Assembly (NCBI GenBank): GCA_002307235.1 | Contig: DBTV01000046.1 | Coordinates: 2,978-59,986, forward strand | From: Acidobacteriaceae bacterium UBA1307 | GTDB taxonomy: Bacteria; Acidobacteriota; Terriglobia; Terriglobales; Acidobacteriaceae | Length of the DNA stretch: 57,009 nucleotides | Direction: 5' to 3' | Shown here: in pieces, positions 25,168 to 34,125 of the stretch | Position numbering within the stretch: position 1 is the stretch's first letter | How the letters are laid out: every line of letters starts with the position of its first letter | Position numbers and translations under genes: made by a program | Notes under the pieces: generated by a model | The model's database searches: none | What the model saw: only the letters and a program-made list of their open reading frames with translations | Told to the model about the DNA's origin: nothing

Positions 25168-25671
25168 CTAATTCGTGCGGTAGTTGGTGAACTGCAATTC
25201 TACGCCGAGATCCTTGCCGCGCAAGACCGCGATGGCCGACTGCAGGTCGTCGCGGTTCTTTCCTGAAACCCGGACCGTGTCGCCCTGAATCGAGGCCTGC
25301 ACCTTCAGCTTCGCATCCTTGACGAACTTGACGATCTCCTTGGCCTTGTCGGTCGGAATGCCCTGCTGCAGAGTGATGGTCTGTCGCACGCTCTGGCCGG
25401 CGGCCGGTTCGATCTTTCCATAGGTTAGATTCTTCAGGCTGACGCCACGCTTCACCAGTTTTTGGCCTAAAATTTCGCGGACCGCCTCGAGCTGGTACTC
25501 TCCGGCCGAGGCCAGTTGGATCTCCTTGTCGCCTTCGGCGATCTTGATCTCCGAGTGCGAATCCTTCAGGTCGAAGCGCTGCTTGAGCTCTTTGATCGCC
25601 TGATCGACGGCGTTGCGGACCTCTTGCACGTCCACCTTGCTGACGATATCGAATGAATTATCCTGTGCCAT
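25168..25671 (-). CDS. yajQ: YajQ-family nucleotide/RNA-binding protein
   Basis: A protein of 167 residues that matches the YajQ (DUF520) family. It starts AQDNSFDIVSKVDVQEVRNA and ends DLQSAIAVLRGKDLGVELQF, with SLKNLTYGKIEPA in the middle. Members bind nucleic acid or c-di-GMP in some bacteria; the role in this organism is open. The ATG at 25671 has AGGA at a good distance. An upstream extension of the frame runs into the tatD gene in another frame and is not real. It lies between tatD (40 bp upstream) and the polyprenyl synthase gene, all leftward. Confidence 0.94.
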   Translation of the reverse strand: MAQDNSFDIVSKVDVQEVRNAVDQAIKELKQRFDLKDSHSEIKIAEGDKEIQLASAGEYQLEAVREILGQKLVKRGVSLKNLTYGKIEPAAGQSVRQTITLQQGIPTDKAKEIVKFVKDAKLKVQASIQGDTVRVSGKNRDDLQSAIAVLRGKDLGVELQFTNYRTN

Positions 25672-25711
25672 TGGTTGTCCTTGACTCCCGACGAGCGCCG
25701 CAGCGCCCTTC

Positions 25712-26539
25712 TCAGTTTCCCACGTTCGGCGTGAGTGAAAACAGACGGTAGAAATTTTTGGTGGTTGAGGAAGCCAGTTGGTCAGCCTCGATGCCCAGGC
25801 ACTCGGCCAAAACCTGCGCCGTGTGCAGCACCCAGGCCGACTCATTGCGCTGGCCGCGGTGGGGGCTCGGCGCCAGCCAGGGAGCATCGGTTTCCACCAG
25901 CAGGTGGTCGAGCGGCAGCGTGGCGGCGACCGCGCGCAGCGGCTCGGCCTTGGGAAAGGTCAGGCTGCCGGAGAAGGAGATCAGAAATCCCATCTCGATA
26001 AGCCGACGCGCCTCGCGCTCGTTGCCCGAGAAGCAGTGCAGGATGCCGCCGAGGCCGGTCTTTTGCCAATGCTCGTCGAGAACCGGAAAAAGATCGTCGA
26101 AGGCGTCGCTGGTGCCGTCCTTGGGCCGGCAGTGGATGGTGATGGGACGCTTGCGGGCGGCGGCGATTTCAAGCTGCTGCACGAGGCCGCGATGCTGAAT
26201 CTCGTGCGGCGTGCCCTCGTGATAGTAGTCGAGGCCAAGCTCACCGCAGGCGATGACCTCGGGCTCGGCCAGCAGGCGATCGAGCTTGGCAAGCGCGGCC
26301 TGGTCGATCTCGTGCGTGTTGTGCGGATAGATGCCGGCCGAGGCCCACAGTTGGGGCATACCCGATTGGCCGTTGTATTGGCGGCAGATCTCGAGCGCCT
26401 GCTGCATCTCGTGCGGGCCTTCGCCGAGGCCAATGGCCAAAATGCCGCCGACGCCGGCCGCCTGGGCGCGACGCAGAAGATCGGCCCGGTCCTCGCTGTA
26501 ACGCGGGCTATCCAGATGTGCGTGGGAATCGATGAACAA
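25712..26539 (-). CDS. tatD: TatD-family metal-dependent DNase/hydrolase
   Basis: A TIM-barrel metallohydrolase of 275 residues. The N-terminal metal motif is IDSHAHLDSPRYSEDR. Later metal ligands lie in ACGELGLDYY, ITIHCRPKD (His), GILHCFSGN (His) and LVETDAPWLAP (Asp). TatD proteins act on DNA 3' ends or D-aminoacyl-tRNA; the exact substrate is not given by sequence. Translation starts at a TTG at 26539, with GAGG 5 nt upstream. First of the leftward set tatD-yajQ-ispB. Confidence 0.94.
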   Translation of the reverse strand: MFIDSHAHLDSPRYSEDRADLLRRAQAAGVGGILAIGLGEGPHEMQQALEICRQYNGQSGMPQLWASAGIYPHNTHEIDQAALAKLDRLLAEPEVIACGELGLDYYHEGTPHEIQHRGLVQQLEIAAARKRPITIHCRPKDGTSDAFDDLFPVLDEHWQKTGLGGILHCFSGNEREARRLIEMGFLISFSGSLTFPKAEPLRAVAATLPLDHLLVETDAPWLAPSPHRGQRNESAWVLHTAQVLAECLGIEADQLASSTTKNFYRLFSLTPNVGN

Positions 26540-26615
26540 AGCAACCTCGGGGATGGGGAAGAAACCCTCTCTTCTCTAGTTTAAAGCGGGTTGACGGATT
26601 GCGGGCAAAGAGGAA

Positions 26616-26637
26616 GGGCGCGACCGAAGCCGCGCCC
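26616..26637 (-). terminator. Terminator of the lipase gene
   Basis: On the minus strand a 9-bp stem (GGGCGCGGC pairing with GTCGCGCCC, one G-U pair) closes a TTCG loop and is followed by TTCCTCTTT, about 28 bp after the lipase stop. Confidence 0.75.
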
Positions 26638-26664
26638 CCAAGAAAAGGAAGAAGAAGGAGAAAT

Positions 26665-27564
26665 TTAGTTGCTGGCGACGCACTCCGCATTCAGAGCGCC
26701 GGCGTCGACGCCCGCCTCCTGGCCCATCAGCCAGAGGTAGGTGGTCAGGTGGTGCGAGCAGGCGATGCTGGTCGAGACCTTGCTGCTATCGGGAAAGAGC
26801 GGGAAGGCGGTGTTGACCTGATAGTAGGGCCAGGTTGGCACGTCTGGCACGATGTCGGCGCTGTTGTAGACGCGATAGCTGGTCGTGACCGTCTCGTTGT
26901 AATCGTCTTTGAAGCCGGCCGTGCCCACGCGCGGGCTGGCGAAGCTGTAGACGACCGGCTTGGTGATCGTGGTGTTGTGCGCCACGTCGAGGGTGAGCAG
27001 TTCGCTGAGCGCGCCCCCCAGGCTGTGCCCGGTGACGGTGACGCTGGCAATGCTGCCGAGGCTGGCCTTGCTGGCGATGGCGTTGACGACCGTTGTCGCG
27101 CTGGCGCTGGGGCCGGTGCGCAGCGACTTGTAGATCTTTGTAAAGCCCTGCTCGGTGTAGCCGCTCGAGTGCTTGATGGGATTCGAGACAAAGGCGAACA
27201 GGGCGTCGTCGATCCACTCGAGCGTGGTATCGGTGCCGCGCAGCACGGCGACCAACTCGCCGGTCGAAGAGGTTGCGAGGAAGCCGTAGCTGACGGTGGT
27301 CTCAGAGCTGACCTCGTCGTTCGAGCTCCAGTCGTTGCCGTAGATGGTCTGCTGATAGGTGTAGCCGAGGGAGGCGATGGCCTGCTTGTCGGCGGCGGCG
27401 TAATCGTTGGTGGGCTCGACGGCTTCGGCGATTTTGACCAGCTTGGCGTAGCGAATGGCGGTGGTCCAGTGGATGGAGCTTTGGGCAAAGGCGGTTCCGG
27501 CGGCAAAGAGCACAAAGGCCACCAGGAAGAGCCCCAGGCGGGGGAGGGCTGTGTTGGGTTTCAT
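26665..27564 (-). CDS. Secreted class-3 (fungal-type) lipase
   Basis: An exported alpha/beta hydrolase of 299 residues. A signal peptide (LFLVAFVLFAAGTAFAQ) precedes a lipase_3 domain. The nucleophile elbow is VTGHSLGGALSELL; the catalytic Asp is probably in NSADIVPDVP and the His in ACSHHLTTYLW. VAVLRGTD is the oxyanion-side strand. It probably hydrolyses triacylglycerols or other esters outside the cell or in the periplasm. It is followed by its own terminator. The start is the ATG at 27564, which begins the signal peptide directly; a Shine-Dalgarno is not obvious. Confidence 0.9.
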   Translation of the reverse strand: MKPNTALPRLGLFLVAFVLFAAGTAFAQSSIHWTTAIRYAKLVKIAEAVEPTNDYAAADKQAIASLGYTYQQTIYGNDWSSNDEVSSETTVSYGFLATSSTGELVAVLRGTDTTLEWIDDALFAFVSNPIKHSSGYTEQGFTKIYKSLRTGPSASATTVVNAIASKASLGSIASVTVTGHSLGGALSELLTLDVAHNTTITKPVVYSFASPRVGTAGFKDDYNETVTTSYRVYNSADIVPDVPTWPYYQVNTAFPLFPDSSKVSTSIACSHHLTTYLWLMGQEAGVDAGALNAECVASN

Positions 27565-27716
27565 GGCCGGATCATAAAATGAAAGCTTTTCCCGGTGTGC
27601 GAATAGAAGTTAAAAGTCTTGTAAAAGCATTGATTTGTTCGGGTTCTGGATAAAGACGCTCGGAATGGGCGCGGTGCGTTCTGCATGGAAAATCTGGCAG
27701 AAAAGGGCAGAAAAAA

Positions 27717-27744
27717 CTCGATCCGCGCCGAAACGCGGATCGAG
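27717..27744 (-). terminator. Intrinsic terminator of metG
   Basis: A perfect 11-bp stem (27717-27727 with 27734-27744) closes a 6-nt loop. On the minus strand it is followed by TTTTTTC, 16 bp after the metG stop at 27760. Confidence 0.88.
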
Positions 27745-27759
27745 TGGAAGCAGGAAAAA

Positions 27760-29910
27760 CTACTTGAGGCGCGCGCCGAGCGGAACCTCTTCGAGGAAGC
27801 CAGCCAGCACGGGCGAGCTGTTTTCAAGCGAGGCGGCCAGCAACATGCCGTTCGACTCAAGGCCGCGCATCTTGCGGGGGGCCAGATTCGCGACGATGAC
27901 GATCTTGCGGCCGATGAGCTTTTCCGGCTCGTAATACTGCGCGATGCCTGCCAAAATCTGACGCTTTTCGTAGCCGAGATCGACCTCGAGCCGGAGCAGT
28001 TTGTCGGCCTTCGGGATGCGCTCGGCGACCAGAATCTGGGCCACGCGCAGATCGATCTTGACCACGTCGTCGATGGTGATTTGCGGCTCGGCAGCCGGGA
28101 AGCCTTCGGGCAGCACTTGCGGCGCGGCAGGCTGGCCTTCGGGTGCCTGCGGCACGGCGGGCTTTTGGTCGGGCACCTGCGGTGCGGCGGACTTTTGGTC
28201 GGGCGTGGTGGAGGCTGCCGGAGCGGCGGTTTCAGGCGTGGCGGGCTTGTTCTCTTCCAATTTCTTCTCTTCTTTCTGGGCTTGTGCGGCCTCGACGGCG
28301 GTGCGGTTGTTCTCTTCTTCGAGGGCGACCATGCGCTCGACGGCGTCTTTTTCTGCGCGCGGGAACAGGGGCGCGGGCTCTTCAAACCTGGTGCCCGGCT
28401 TCAGACCGCCCCAGGCGACCTTGGTCAGAAAGGCCTGCTGCGCGGCCTCGGCGAGCTCTCCCTGCCCGAGCTGACGCCAGACCTTGGCGGCAGCGGTGGG
28501 CAGAATCGGGTAGACCAGCGCGGTGATCACGCGAATGGCCTCGGCGGCGGTGGCCAGCACGCGGGCTTGCAGCGCCGCATGGTCTTCTTCCGAACGGTCC
28601 TGCGGCTTTTTCCAAGGCGCGTTGGCGGTCAGGTAGCCGTCGGTCTCGGCGACCAGCGACCACAGCGCCTTGAGCGCCTCGGCGAAGTCGAAGGCGTCAA
28701 AGGCCGGGCCGAAGGCGGCGATGGCCGCTTCCGTCGATGCTTTGAGCTTGATCTCGGCCTCGGTGGGCGCGCCCGGTGCGGGCACCACGCCCGCGAAGAA
28801 CTTGTGCATCATGTTGACGACGCGGCTGACGAGGTTGCCGTAGCCGTTGGCGAGATCGGCATTGTACCTCTGAACCAGAGCATCAAAGGAAAAATTTCCG
28901 TCCTGGCCGAAGGGAATCTCGCGCATCAGGTAGTAGCGCAGCGCCTCGTCGCCCAAAACGGCGCAAACCGTCTCGGCACGCACGATGTTGCCCTTGGACT
29001 TCGACATCTTGCTCTGGTCGAACATCAGCCAGCCGTTGGCGCGGATGGCGCGCGGCGTGGGCAGCCCAGCGGCCATCAAAAAGGCTGGCCAGTAGACGCA
29101 GTGGAAGCGGCTGATCTCTTTGCCGATCAGATGCAGATCGGCGGGCCAGAACTTTTTGAAGTTTTCCTGGTCTTGGACGTTTTCCGAACCGTAACCAAGC
29201 GCCGTCATGTAGTTGACCAGCGCGTCGAGCCAGACGTAGACGACGTGTTTTTCATCGCCGGGAACCGGAATGCCCCACTTGAAGCTGGTGCGGCTGATCG
29301 ACAGGTCCTTGAGGCCGCTGCGCACGAAGGAGATGACCTCGCGGCGGGTCGACTCGGGGCCCATGAAATTCGGGTTCTCGTCGTAGAACTTGAGCAGCTT
29401 GTCCTCGAAGGCCGAGAGCTTGAAGAAGTAATTTTCTTCGCTGACGGTCTCGGTGACACGGCCGCAGTCGGGGCAGAGGGTGCCCGCCGGGCCGTCGACA
29501 TAGGCTTCATCACTGACGCAATACTGGCCGGTGTAGGAGCCCTTGTAGATGTAGCCGCGCTCGCGTAGGGTGGCGAAGAGCTTTTGCACGCCGCGGATGT
29601 GGCGCGGTTCGGTGGTGCGGATGAAGTCGTCGTTGGTGATGCCGAGCTGGGTCCACAGGCCGCGGAACTCGGAGTAGATGGCGTCGGCGAACTCCTGCGG
29701 GGTGCGGCCGGCCTTTTCGGCGGAGCGTTCGATCTTCTGGCCGTGCTCGTCGGTGCCGGTCAGAAACCAGGTCTCGATGCCCAGCGCCCGCTTGCGTCGC
29801 GCAATGGCGTCGCAGACGATCGTCGAATAGGCGTGGCCGAGGTGCGGTCGCGCATTCACGTAGTAGATGGGCGTGGTCAGATAAAAGCGATTTGAACTTG
29901 ATTGGCTCAT
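27760..29910 (-). CDS. metG: Methionyl-tRNA synthetase with C-terminal tRNA-binding domain
   Basis: A class-I synthetase of 716 residues. The HIGH-like motif is ARPHLGHAYST and the KMSKS motif is intact (KMSKSKGN). A zinc knuckle is represented by YCVSDEAYV and CPDCGRV. The anticodon-binding helices follow, then an unusual linker (about 545-610) with three copies of a PDQKPAVPQ-like unit, and a C-terminal EMAP-II/Trbp111 tRNA-binding domain from about residue 611 (ITIDDVVKIDLRVAQILVAE). The DNA of the linker contains two near-identical 33-bp units (about 28140-28205). The gene appears monocistronic and leftward. No T-box leader is apparent. Confidence 0.96.
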   Translation of the reverse strand: MSQSSSNRFYLTTPIYYVNARPHLGHAYSTIVCDAIARRKRALGIETWFLTGTDEHGQKIERSAEKAGRTPQEFADAIYSEFRGLWTQLGITNDDFIRTTEPRHIRGVQKLFATLRERGYIYKGSYTGQYCVSDEAYVDGPAGTLCPDCGRVTETVSEENYFFKLSAFEDKLLKFYDENPNFMGPESTRREVISFVRSGLKDLSISRTSFKWGIPVPGDEKHVVYVWLDALVNYMTALGYGSENVQDQENFKKFWPADLHLIGKEISRFHCVYWPAFLMAAGLPTPRAIRANGWLMFDQSKMSKSKGNIVRAETVCAVLGDEALRYYLMREIPFGQDGNFSFDALVQRYNADLANGYGNLVSRVVNMMHKFFAGVVPAPGAPTEAEIKLKASTEAAIAAFGPAFDAFDFAEALKALWSLVAETDGYLTANAPWKKPQDRSEEDHAALQARVLATAAEAIRVITALVYPILPTAAAKVWRQLGQGELAEAAQQAFLTKVAWGGLKPGTRFEEPAPLFPRAEKDAVERMVALEEENNRTAVEAAQAQKEEKKLEENKPATPETAAPAASTTPDQKSAAPQVPDQKPAVPQAPEGQPAAPQVLPEGFPAAEPQITIDDVVKIDLRVAQILVAERIPKADKLLRLEVDLGYEKRQILAGIAQYYEPEKLIGRKIVIVANLAPRKMRGLESNGMLLAASLENSSPVLAGFLEEVPLGARLK

Positions 29911-30003
29911 GGGTGTGCCGCGCGCGCTGTTCTGGCCGTCCAGCGGCTTGACAGACGCGCTGCTTTCTATCTTACGGCATTGGGCAAATGCAGGCAGAAG
30001 TCT

Positions 30004-31599
30004 CTAGAGTGGCTTCTGTTCAGGCTGCGGCTGGCTGGCCTGCATTGCATGCAACTGCTCTTGATCGACGGGGTGGCCATAGAGCCATCCCTGGCCCAGA
30101 AGAGAGCTTGAAATCCTGGATAAATAGGCTTCCTGCTCGCTGGTTTCGATTCCTTCAATAATCACATTGAGCTGCAGCTTTTGGCTCATGGTGAGAATCT
30201 GTGGCAGGATGTTGAACTGCACCGCATCGGTGCCAATGGTTTGCATGAATGCCTTGTCGATCTTGATGGCGTCGAGGTTCAGTTCGTGCAGGTAGGACAG
30301 GCTCGAGTAGCCAGTGCCGAAATCGTCCAGATGGATGGGATGGCCGGCCTGGCGCAGGGTCTGGATTTGCGCGATCCGTTGGGGGTCGTGGGCCGCGATG
30401 CTTTCCGTGATTTCGATGGCCACGGAACTGGGCTTTACGCCACAGTCCGCGATCATCTGTTGCAGATCGCAAAGAAGTTTGCGATCGTCCAGGCAGAGGA
30501 CGGAAAGATTCAGGCTCAGGCAGAAGTCTGGATGGGTGAGCAGTATCGCACGGCACTCTTCGAGAGCCTTTGAAAAGACGAGCTTGGTGAGGGAACCAAT
30601 CCAGTTTTTTTCTTCGGCGATGGCAATGAATTTTTGCGGGGGCACTGGAACGCCGTCTTCCTTCTTCCAGCGGCAAAGGGCCTCGGCACCAACCATGCGC
30701 CGGTCCGCGATCCGGACAATGGGCTGGTATTGCAGATACAACTGCTTTTTGCGAATGGCCCTGCCAAGCTGGCTTTCGAGCGTTTGTCGGCTGAAATAAA
30801 ACTGGAGAATCGCACTTGCGAACAATGCTCCCAGAACGCCGCCCAACACGATCCCTGTTCGAATGAAAACGCGCTCACTCCGAAGGATGAAGTTCACTGG
30901 GACGGAAGAGGTGCGGCATATCCTGTTCCGGGTCGAACAGGCTGTCGCGTAAAGATGGCCATTGAGGTGATACGTACCCGGTGAGGTGTAAATCCATGCA
31001 GCGTGCGGGGCGGGAGGGCCGGAATAGAAATCTGGGGTATTCGCATAGCCGCGGATATCGGAGATGGCCCCAAAATATTGAACCCAGGAAGGGCCGGAAA
31101 ATTCCCTTCCGAGAATGCCGATGTTGACGTAGGCATCGCCCATGCGCACGATCACGGTTGGTTTTTGCGCAATGCTGAAGTGATCGTAGCTTCTATAGTA
31201 GGCAATCTCGTTTTGCGGTTTTGCGATAAATTGTAAATTAATGGATTTATTGATGTTGTTTGCAATCAGGGAGGAACAGCGTATTTGCTTCCCCTCAAAC
31301 CATCCGGCATCGTGCAGAATACCGCTTTTAAAAACGAGCTCGCGCAGCGCATCCAAATCTTGTGGCGAGCAGTGCGGCAGAGCGGAGTGGTGCATGGCCG
31401 AGAGCGCTTGCAAGGCGCTGTCTTCAAAGCCGTCTCTTTTCAGGATGCTCTCCCGGCTAAATCCAAGAAGCTGAGTTTGCGCGGAGCAGAGTATCAGTTC
31501 TCGGGCCAGGCTATAGCAGGAAAAAGCTCCGGCCAGAGAACAAAGGCTGAGGACGAAAAAGATGAGGGAGATGCGTTTTTTAGGGGGAAGTTGTGGCAT
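30004..31599 (-). CDS. CSS-motif/EAL-domain c-di-GMP phosphodiesterase
   Basis: A membrane protein of 531 residues. It has a transmembrane segment (about 11-30), a periplasmic sensor with the CSS motif (RCSS at 107-110) and a second transmembrane segment (about 249-269). A cytosolic EAL domain follows (about 280-525). EAL motifs are GAEALCRW (E306), SLNLSVLCL, EITESIA, LDDFGTGYSSL, IKIDKAF and IIEGIET, so the metal-binding and catalytic set looks intact. CSS-EAL proteins respond to periplasmic disulfide state and lower c-di-GMP. The sensor half is AT-rich: 31201-31260 is only about 32% GC, unlike its neighbours. The start at 31599 has AAAGAG upstream; the frame is open to 31707, but that tail is not a signal. 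Confidence 0.88.
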   Translation of the reverse strand: MPQLPPKKRISLIFFVLSLCSLAGAFSCYSLARELILCSAQTQLLGFSRESILKRDGFEDSALQALSAMHHSALPHCSPQDLDALRELVFKSGILHDAGWFEGKQIRCSSLIANNINKSINLQFIAKPQNEIAYYRSYDHFSIAQKPTVIVRMGDAYVNIGILGREFSGPSWVQYFGAISDIRGYANTPDFYSGPPAPHAAWIYTSPGTYHLNGHLYATACSTRNRICRTSSVPVNFILRSERVFIRTGIVLGGVLGALFASAILQFYFSRQTLESQLGRAIRKKQLYLQYQPIVRIADRRMVGAEALCRWKKEDGVPVPPQKFIAIAEEKNWIGSLTKLVFSKALEECRAILLTHPDFCLSLNLSVLCLDDRKLLCDLQQMIADCGVKPSSVAIEITESIAAHDPQRIAQIQTLRQAGHPIHLDDFGTGYSSLSYLHELNLDAIKIDKAFMQTIGTDAVQFNILPQILTMSQKLQLNVIIEGIETSEQEAYLSRISSSLLGQGWLYGHPVDQEQLHAMQASQPQPEQKPL

Positions 31600-31917
31600 T
31601 GCTCTTTCGCGCTCCCATCCATGCGAACTTGCTGGTCCATTGCTGTGGCAACGCAACGCGTTTTTGCCAGAGCGATGAAACATCCATGAACGGTCGATCC
31701 TGCGCAAAAGATGAAACTGGCAGCTCTCTATTTCTTCCCATAGGAATTACGGGGAAGATAGAGGTGCCTGCTTTGATCATGTTTGAAGCGTGGGGAAAGT
31801 TTCCTGGATCATAGAACGCATATGTGTGCTTTGTAATCCCATTAGGAGGGATACACTCTATTTTCCCCTGACTGCTAGAATAAATCAAGAAATATTAAGG
31901 ACTTTGAGGCATTCGAC
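31600..31917. other. Intergenic region between the divergent EAL and argS genes
   Basis: This 318-bp stretch holds no credible gene. Its right end carries the argS promoter and ribosome-binding site, and its left end the EAL ribosome-binding site. The middle is moderately AT-rich and shows no repeat array or tRNA. Confidence 0.55.
31873..31881 (+). promoter_or_regulatory. Candidate extended -10 promoter for argS
   Basis: TGCTAGAAT matches the extended -10 pattern (TGN plus TATAAT-like). No good -35 is seen 17 bp upstream, which fits an extended -10 promoter. The transcript would begin near 31888, giving a leader of about 30 nt with GAGG before the start codon. Confidence 0.45.
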
Positions 31918-33927
31918 GTGTATCTGGAACAACAAGAACAGCTTGGCGATCTCATCCGGGGCGTACTGAAACAGAAGTTTGATCTTGACGTGGAATCGAT
32001 TCCGCTCGAGACGCCTCCCGACCTGAACTTCGGCGAGGTTTCGACGCCCATTGCGCTGCAGTTGGCGCGGGCGCTGCGCAAGGCCCCCAGGGTGATTGCG
32101 ACCGAGATTGTCGAGGCATTGGGCAAGGTCGAGGGCTTTGTTGGCTTCGAGGTTGCCGGTGCCGGATACATCAATGCGCGTCTGGATCGCGGAGCCTCGG
32201 TGCGGGCCTATGCACGGGCGGAGGGCGGTGGCGGTCTGGCCGGTGGACACGTGCTGGTGGAGCACACCTCGATCAATCCCAACAAGGCGGCGCACATTGG
32301 CCACCTGCGCAATGCGATTTTGGGCGACACCTTTGTGCGGATTCTGCGCGCGGCCGGCTCCAAGGTCGATGTGCAGAACTACATCGACAACACCGGCGTG
32401 CAGGTGGCCGATGTGGTGGTGGGCTTTGAGCATCTGGAAGGCAAGTCGGTCGACGATGTGCGTGCGCTGATTGCCTCTTGCGAAGAACAAGTCCAAAGGG
32501 ATGGCCGCACTGCAGGTGCGTTCGACTACCATTGCTGGGATCTGTATGCGAAGACCTCGCAGTGGTATGCGAGCGGCACGGAAGAAGAGAACGCCGAGCG
32601 GAAGAAGAAGCGTTACGCGACACTGCATCTGCTGGAAGAGGGCAACAACCCGACCGCGGAGATGGCGGAGTTGATCTCGACGGCCGTGCTCCGGCGCCAC
32701 CTGGCGACGATGGAACGGCTCGGTATTGAGTATGATTTTCTTCCGCGCGAGAGCGAGATTCTGCATCTGAAGTTCTGGGATGCGGCCTTCGATCTTTTGA
32801 AGAAAACCGGCGTGCTCTACTTTGAAGAGAACGGCAAGAACAAGGGCTGCTGGGTGATGACGCGGCCGGGCGACGAGACCAAGGCCGCCGAGGCGGAAGG
32901 GCCGAACGAGGACGCGAAGGTGATTGTGCGCTCGAATGGCACGGTCACTTACGTGGGCAAGGACATCGCCTATCACCTGTGGAAGTTCGGCCTTCTCGGC
33001 AAGGACTTCGGCTACAAAAAATTCTTCGAATATCCCTCGCATGAGTGCTGGATTTCGACGATGAGTGGCGCGGCGGAGCATCCGCATTTCGGCGGCGCGA
33101 ATGCCATCTACAACGTGATTGATGCGCGTCAGGCCGACCCGCAGGCGAATGTGATTCAGGCGCTGCGCGGCATGGGCCACACCGAGCAGGCGGACCGCTA
33201 CACGCACTTCAGCTACGAGATGGTGGCGCTGACGCCGCGCTGTGCGGTCGATCTGGGCTACGCGGTTTCCGAAGAGGATCAGAAGAAGGCTTACATTGAG
33301 GTGAGCGGCCGTAAGGGCTTCGGCGTGAAGGCCGATGACCTGATCGACAAGCTGATCGCGGCCGAGTTTGAAGAGGTCTCGAAGCGTCACGAAGATCTGG
33401 ATGCGGAGACGCGGAAAAAGATCGCGACGCAGATTGCGGTCGGTGCGCTGCGCTACTTCATGTTGAAGTACACGCGCAATTCCGTGATCGCCTTCGACTT
33501 CAAGGATGCGTTGAGTTTTGAGGGCGAGACGGGCCCCTACATTCAATACGCCATTGTGCGCATCCGCAACATCTTCCGCAAGGGCGCGACGACGGCCGAT
33601 GCGGTGCTCGATGAGTTTGCGCAGATGGCGGACGCGGGCAAGTATCTGGAGGGGGCGGAGAATGCCGACATCTGGGCGCTGTGGCTGGCTGCTGGCCGCC
33701 GCACGCAGGTGCTCGACCAGTGCATTGTGACGAGTGAGCCGGCGTATCTGGCCAAGCATGCCTTCCAACTGGCGCAACTGTTCAGCAACTTCTATCACAA
33801 CCATCACATTCTGGCGGAGACCGATGGGGAGAAGAAAAAATTTCTGTTGGCGACGGCGGCGGTGACCCTGCGCGAACTGGTGCTGGCACTGAACTGGCTC
33901 GGTATCGAGAGCCCCGAAGCGATGTAA
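31918..33927 (+). CDS. argS: Arginyl-tRNA synthetase
   Basis: A class-I synthetase of 669 residues. It begins with an N-terminal Arg-S additional domain, then AAHIGHLRNAILGDTFVRIL (HIGH motif). SGRKGFGVKADDLID stands in the KMSKS position, as is normal for many ArgRS. The C-terminal DALR anticodon domain ends the protein (RELVLALNWLGIESPEAM). Translation starts at a GTG, with GAGG 8 nt upstream. It is monocistronic and followed by a terminator. Confidence 0.96.
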   Translation: MYLEQQEQLGDLIRGVLKQKFDLDVESIPLETPPDLNFGEVSTPIALQLARALRKAPRVIATEIVEALGKVEGFVGFEVAGAGYINARLDRGASVRAYARAEGGGGLAGGHVLVEHTSINPNKAAHIGHLRNAILGDTFVRILRAAGSKVDVQNYIDNTGVQVADVVVGFEHLEGKSVDDVRALIASCEEQVQRDGRTAGAFDYHCWDLYAKTSQWYASGTEEENAERKKKRYATLHLLEEGNNPTAEMAELISTAVLRRHLATMERLGIEYDFLPRESEILHLKFWDAAFDLLKKTGVLYFEENGKNKGCWVMTRPGDETKAAEAEGPNEDAKVIVRSNGTVTYVGKDIAYHLWKFGLLGKDFGYKKFFEYPSHECWISTMSGAAEHPHFGGANAIYNVIDARQADPQANVIQALRGMGHTEQADRYTHFSYEMVALTPRCAVDLGYAVSEEDQKKAYIEVSGRKGFGVKADDLIDKLIAAEFEEVSKRHEDLDAETRKKIATQIAVGALRYFMLKYTRNSVIAFDFKDALSFEGETGPYIQYAIVRIRNIFRKGATTADAVLDEFAQMADAGKYLEGAENADIWALWLAAGRRTQVLDQCIVTSEPAYLAKHAFQLAQLFSNFYHNHHILAETDGEKKKFLLATAAVTLRELVLALNWLGIESPEAM

Positions 33928-33951
33928 TTGCGTATTCCATAGAGTGAGAAA

Positions 33952-33980
33952 GAGCCGCCCAGCGCGGCTCCTTTCTTTTT
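33952..33980 (+). terminator. Intrinsic terminator of argS
   Basis: A 7-bp stem (GAGCCGC with GCGGCTC) closes a 5-nt loop and is followed by CTTTCTTTTT, about 25 bp after the argS stop. Confidence 0.82.
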
Positions 33981-34125
33981 GGTGCAAGAGTGTCGCAAAT
34001 TGGCGTCGAAACCCTGCTTGCCAAGCCTGTAGCGAGACGCGCACAATGCCGCGGAATGTTGGAGGCCGCCGCCGTACGTCGTGAATCGCTGTGCGTGTGC
34101 GCGCCTTTTTGCGAGGGTCTTTGCC

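Noticed and set aside
25672..25887. Upstream extension of yajQ to give a 239-residue protein
   Set aside because: The extension overlaps tatD in another frame and lacks family similarity; the ATG at 25671 has a good ribosome-binding site.
27685..29568. 627-codon open frame antisense to metG
   Set aside because: Gly/Val/Asp-rich antisense of a GC-rich gene; no signal, no motif, and it crosses the metG terminator.
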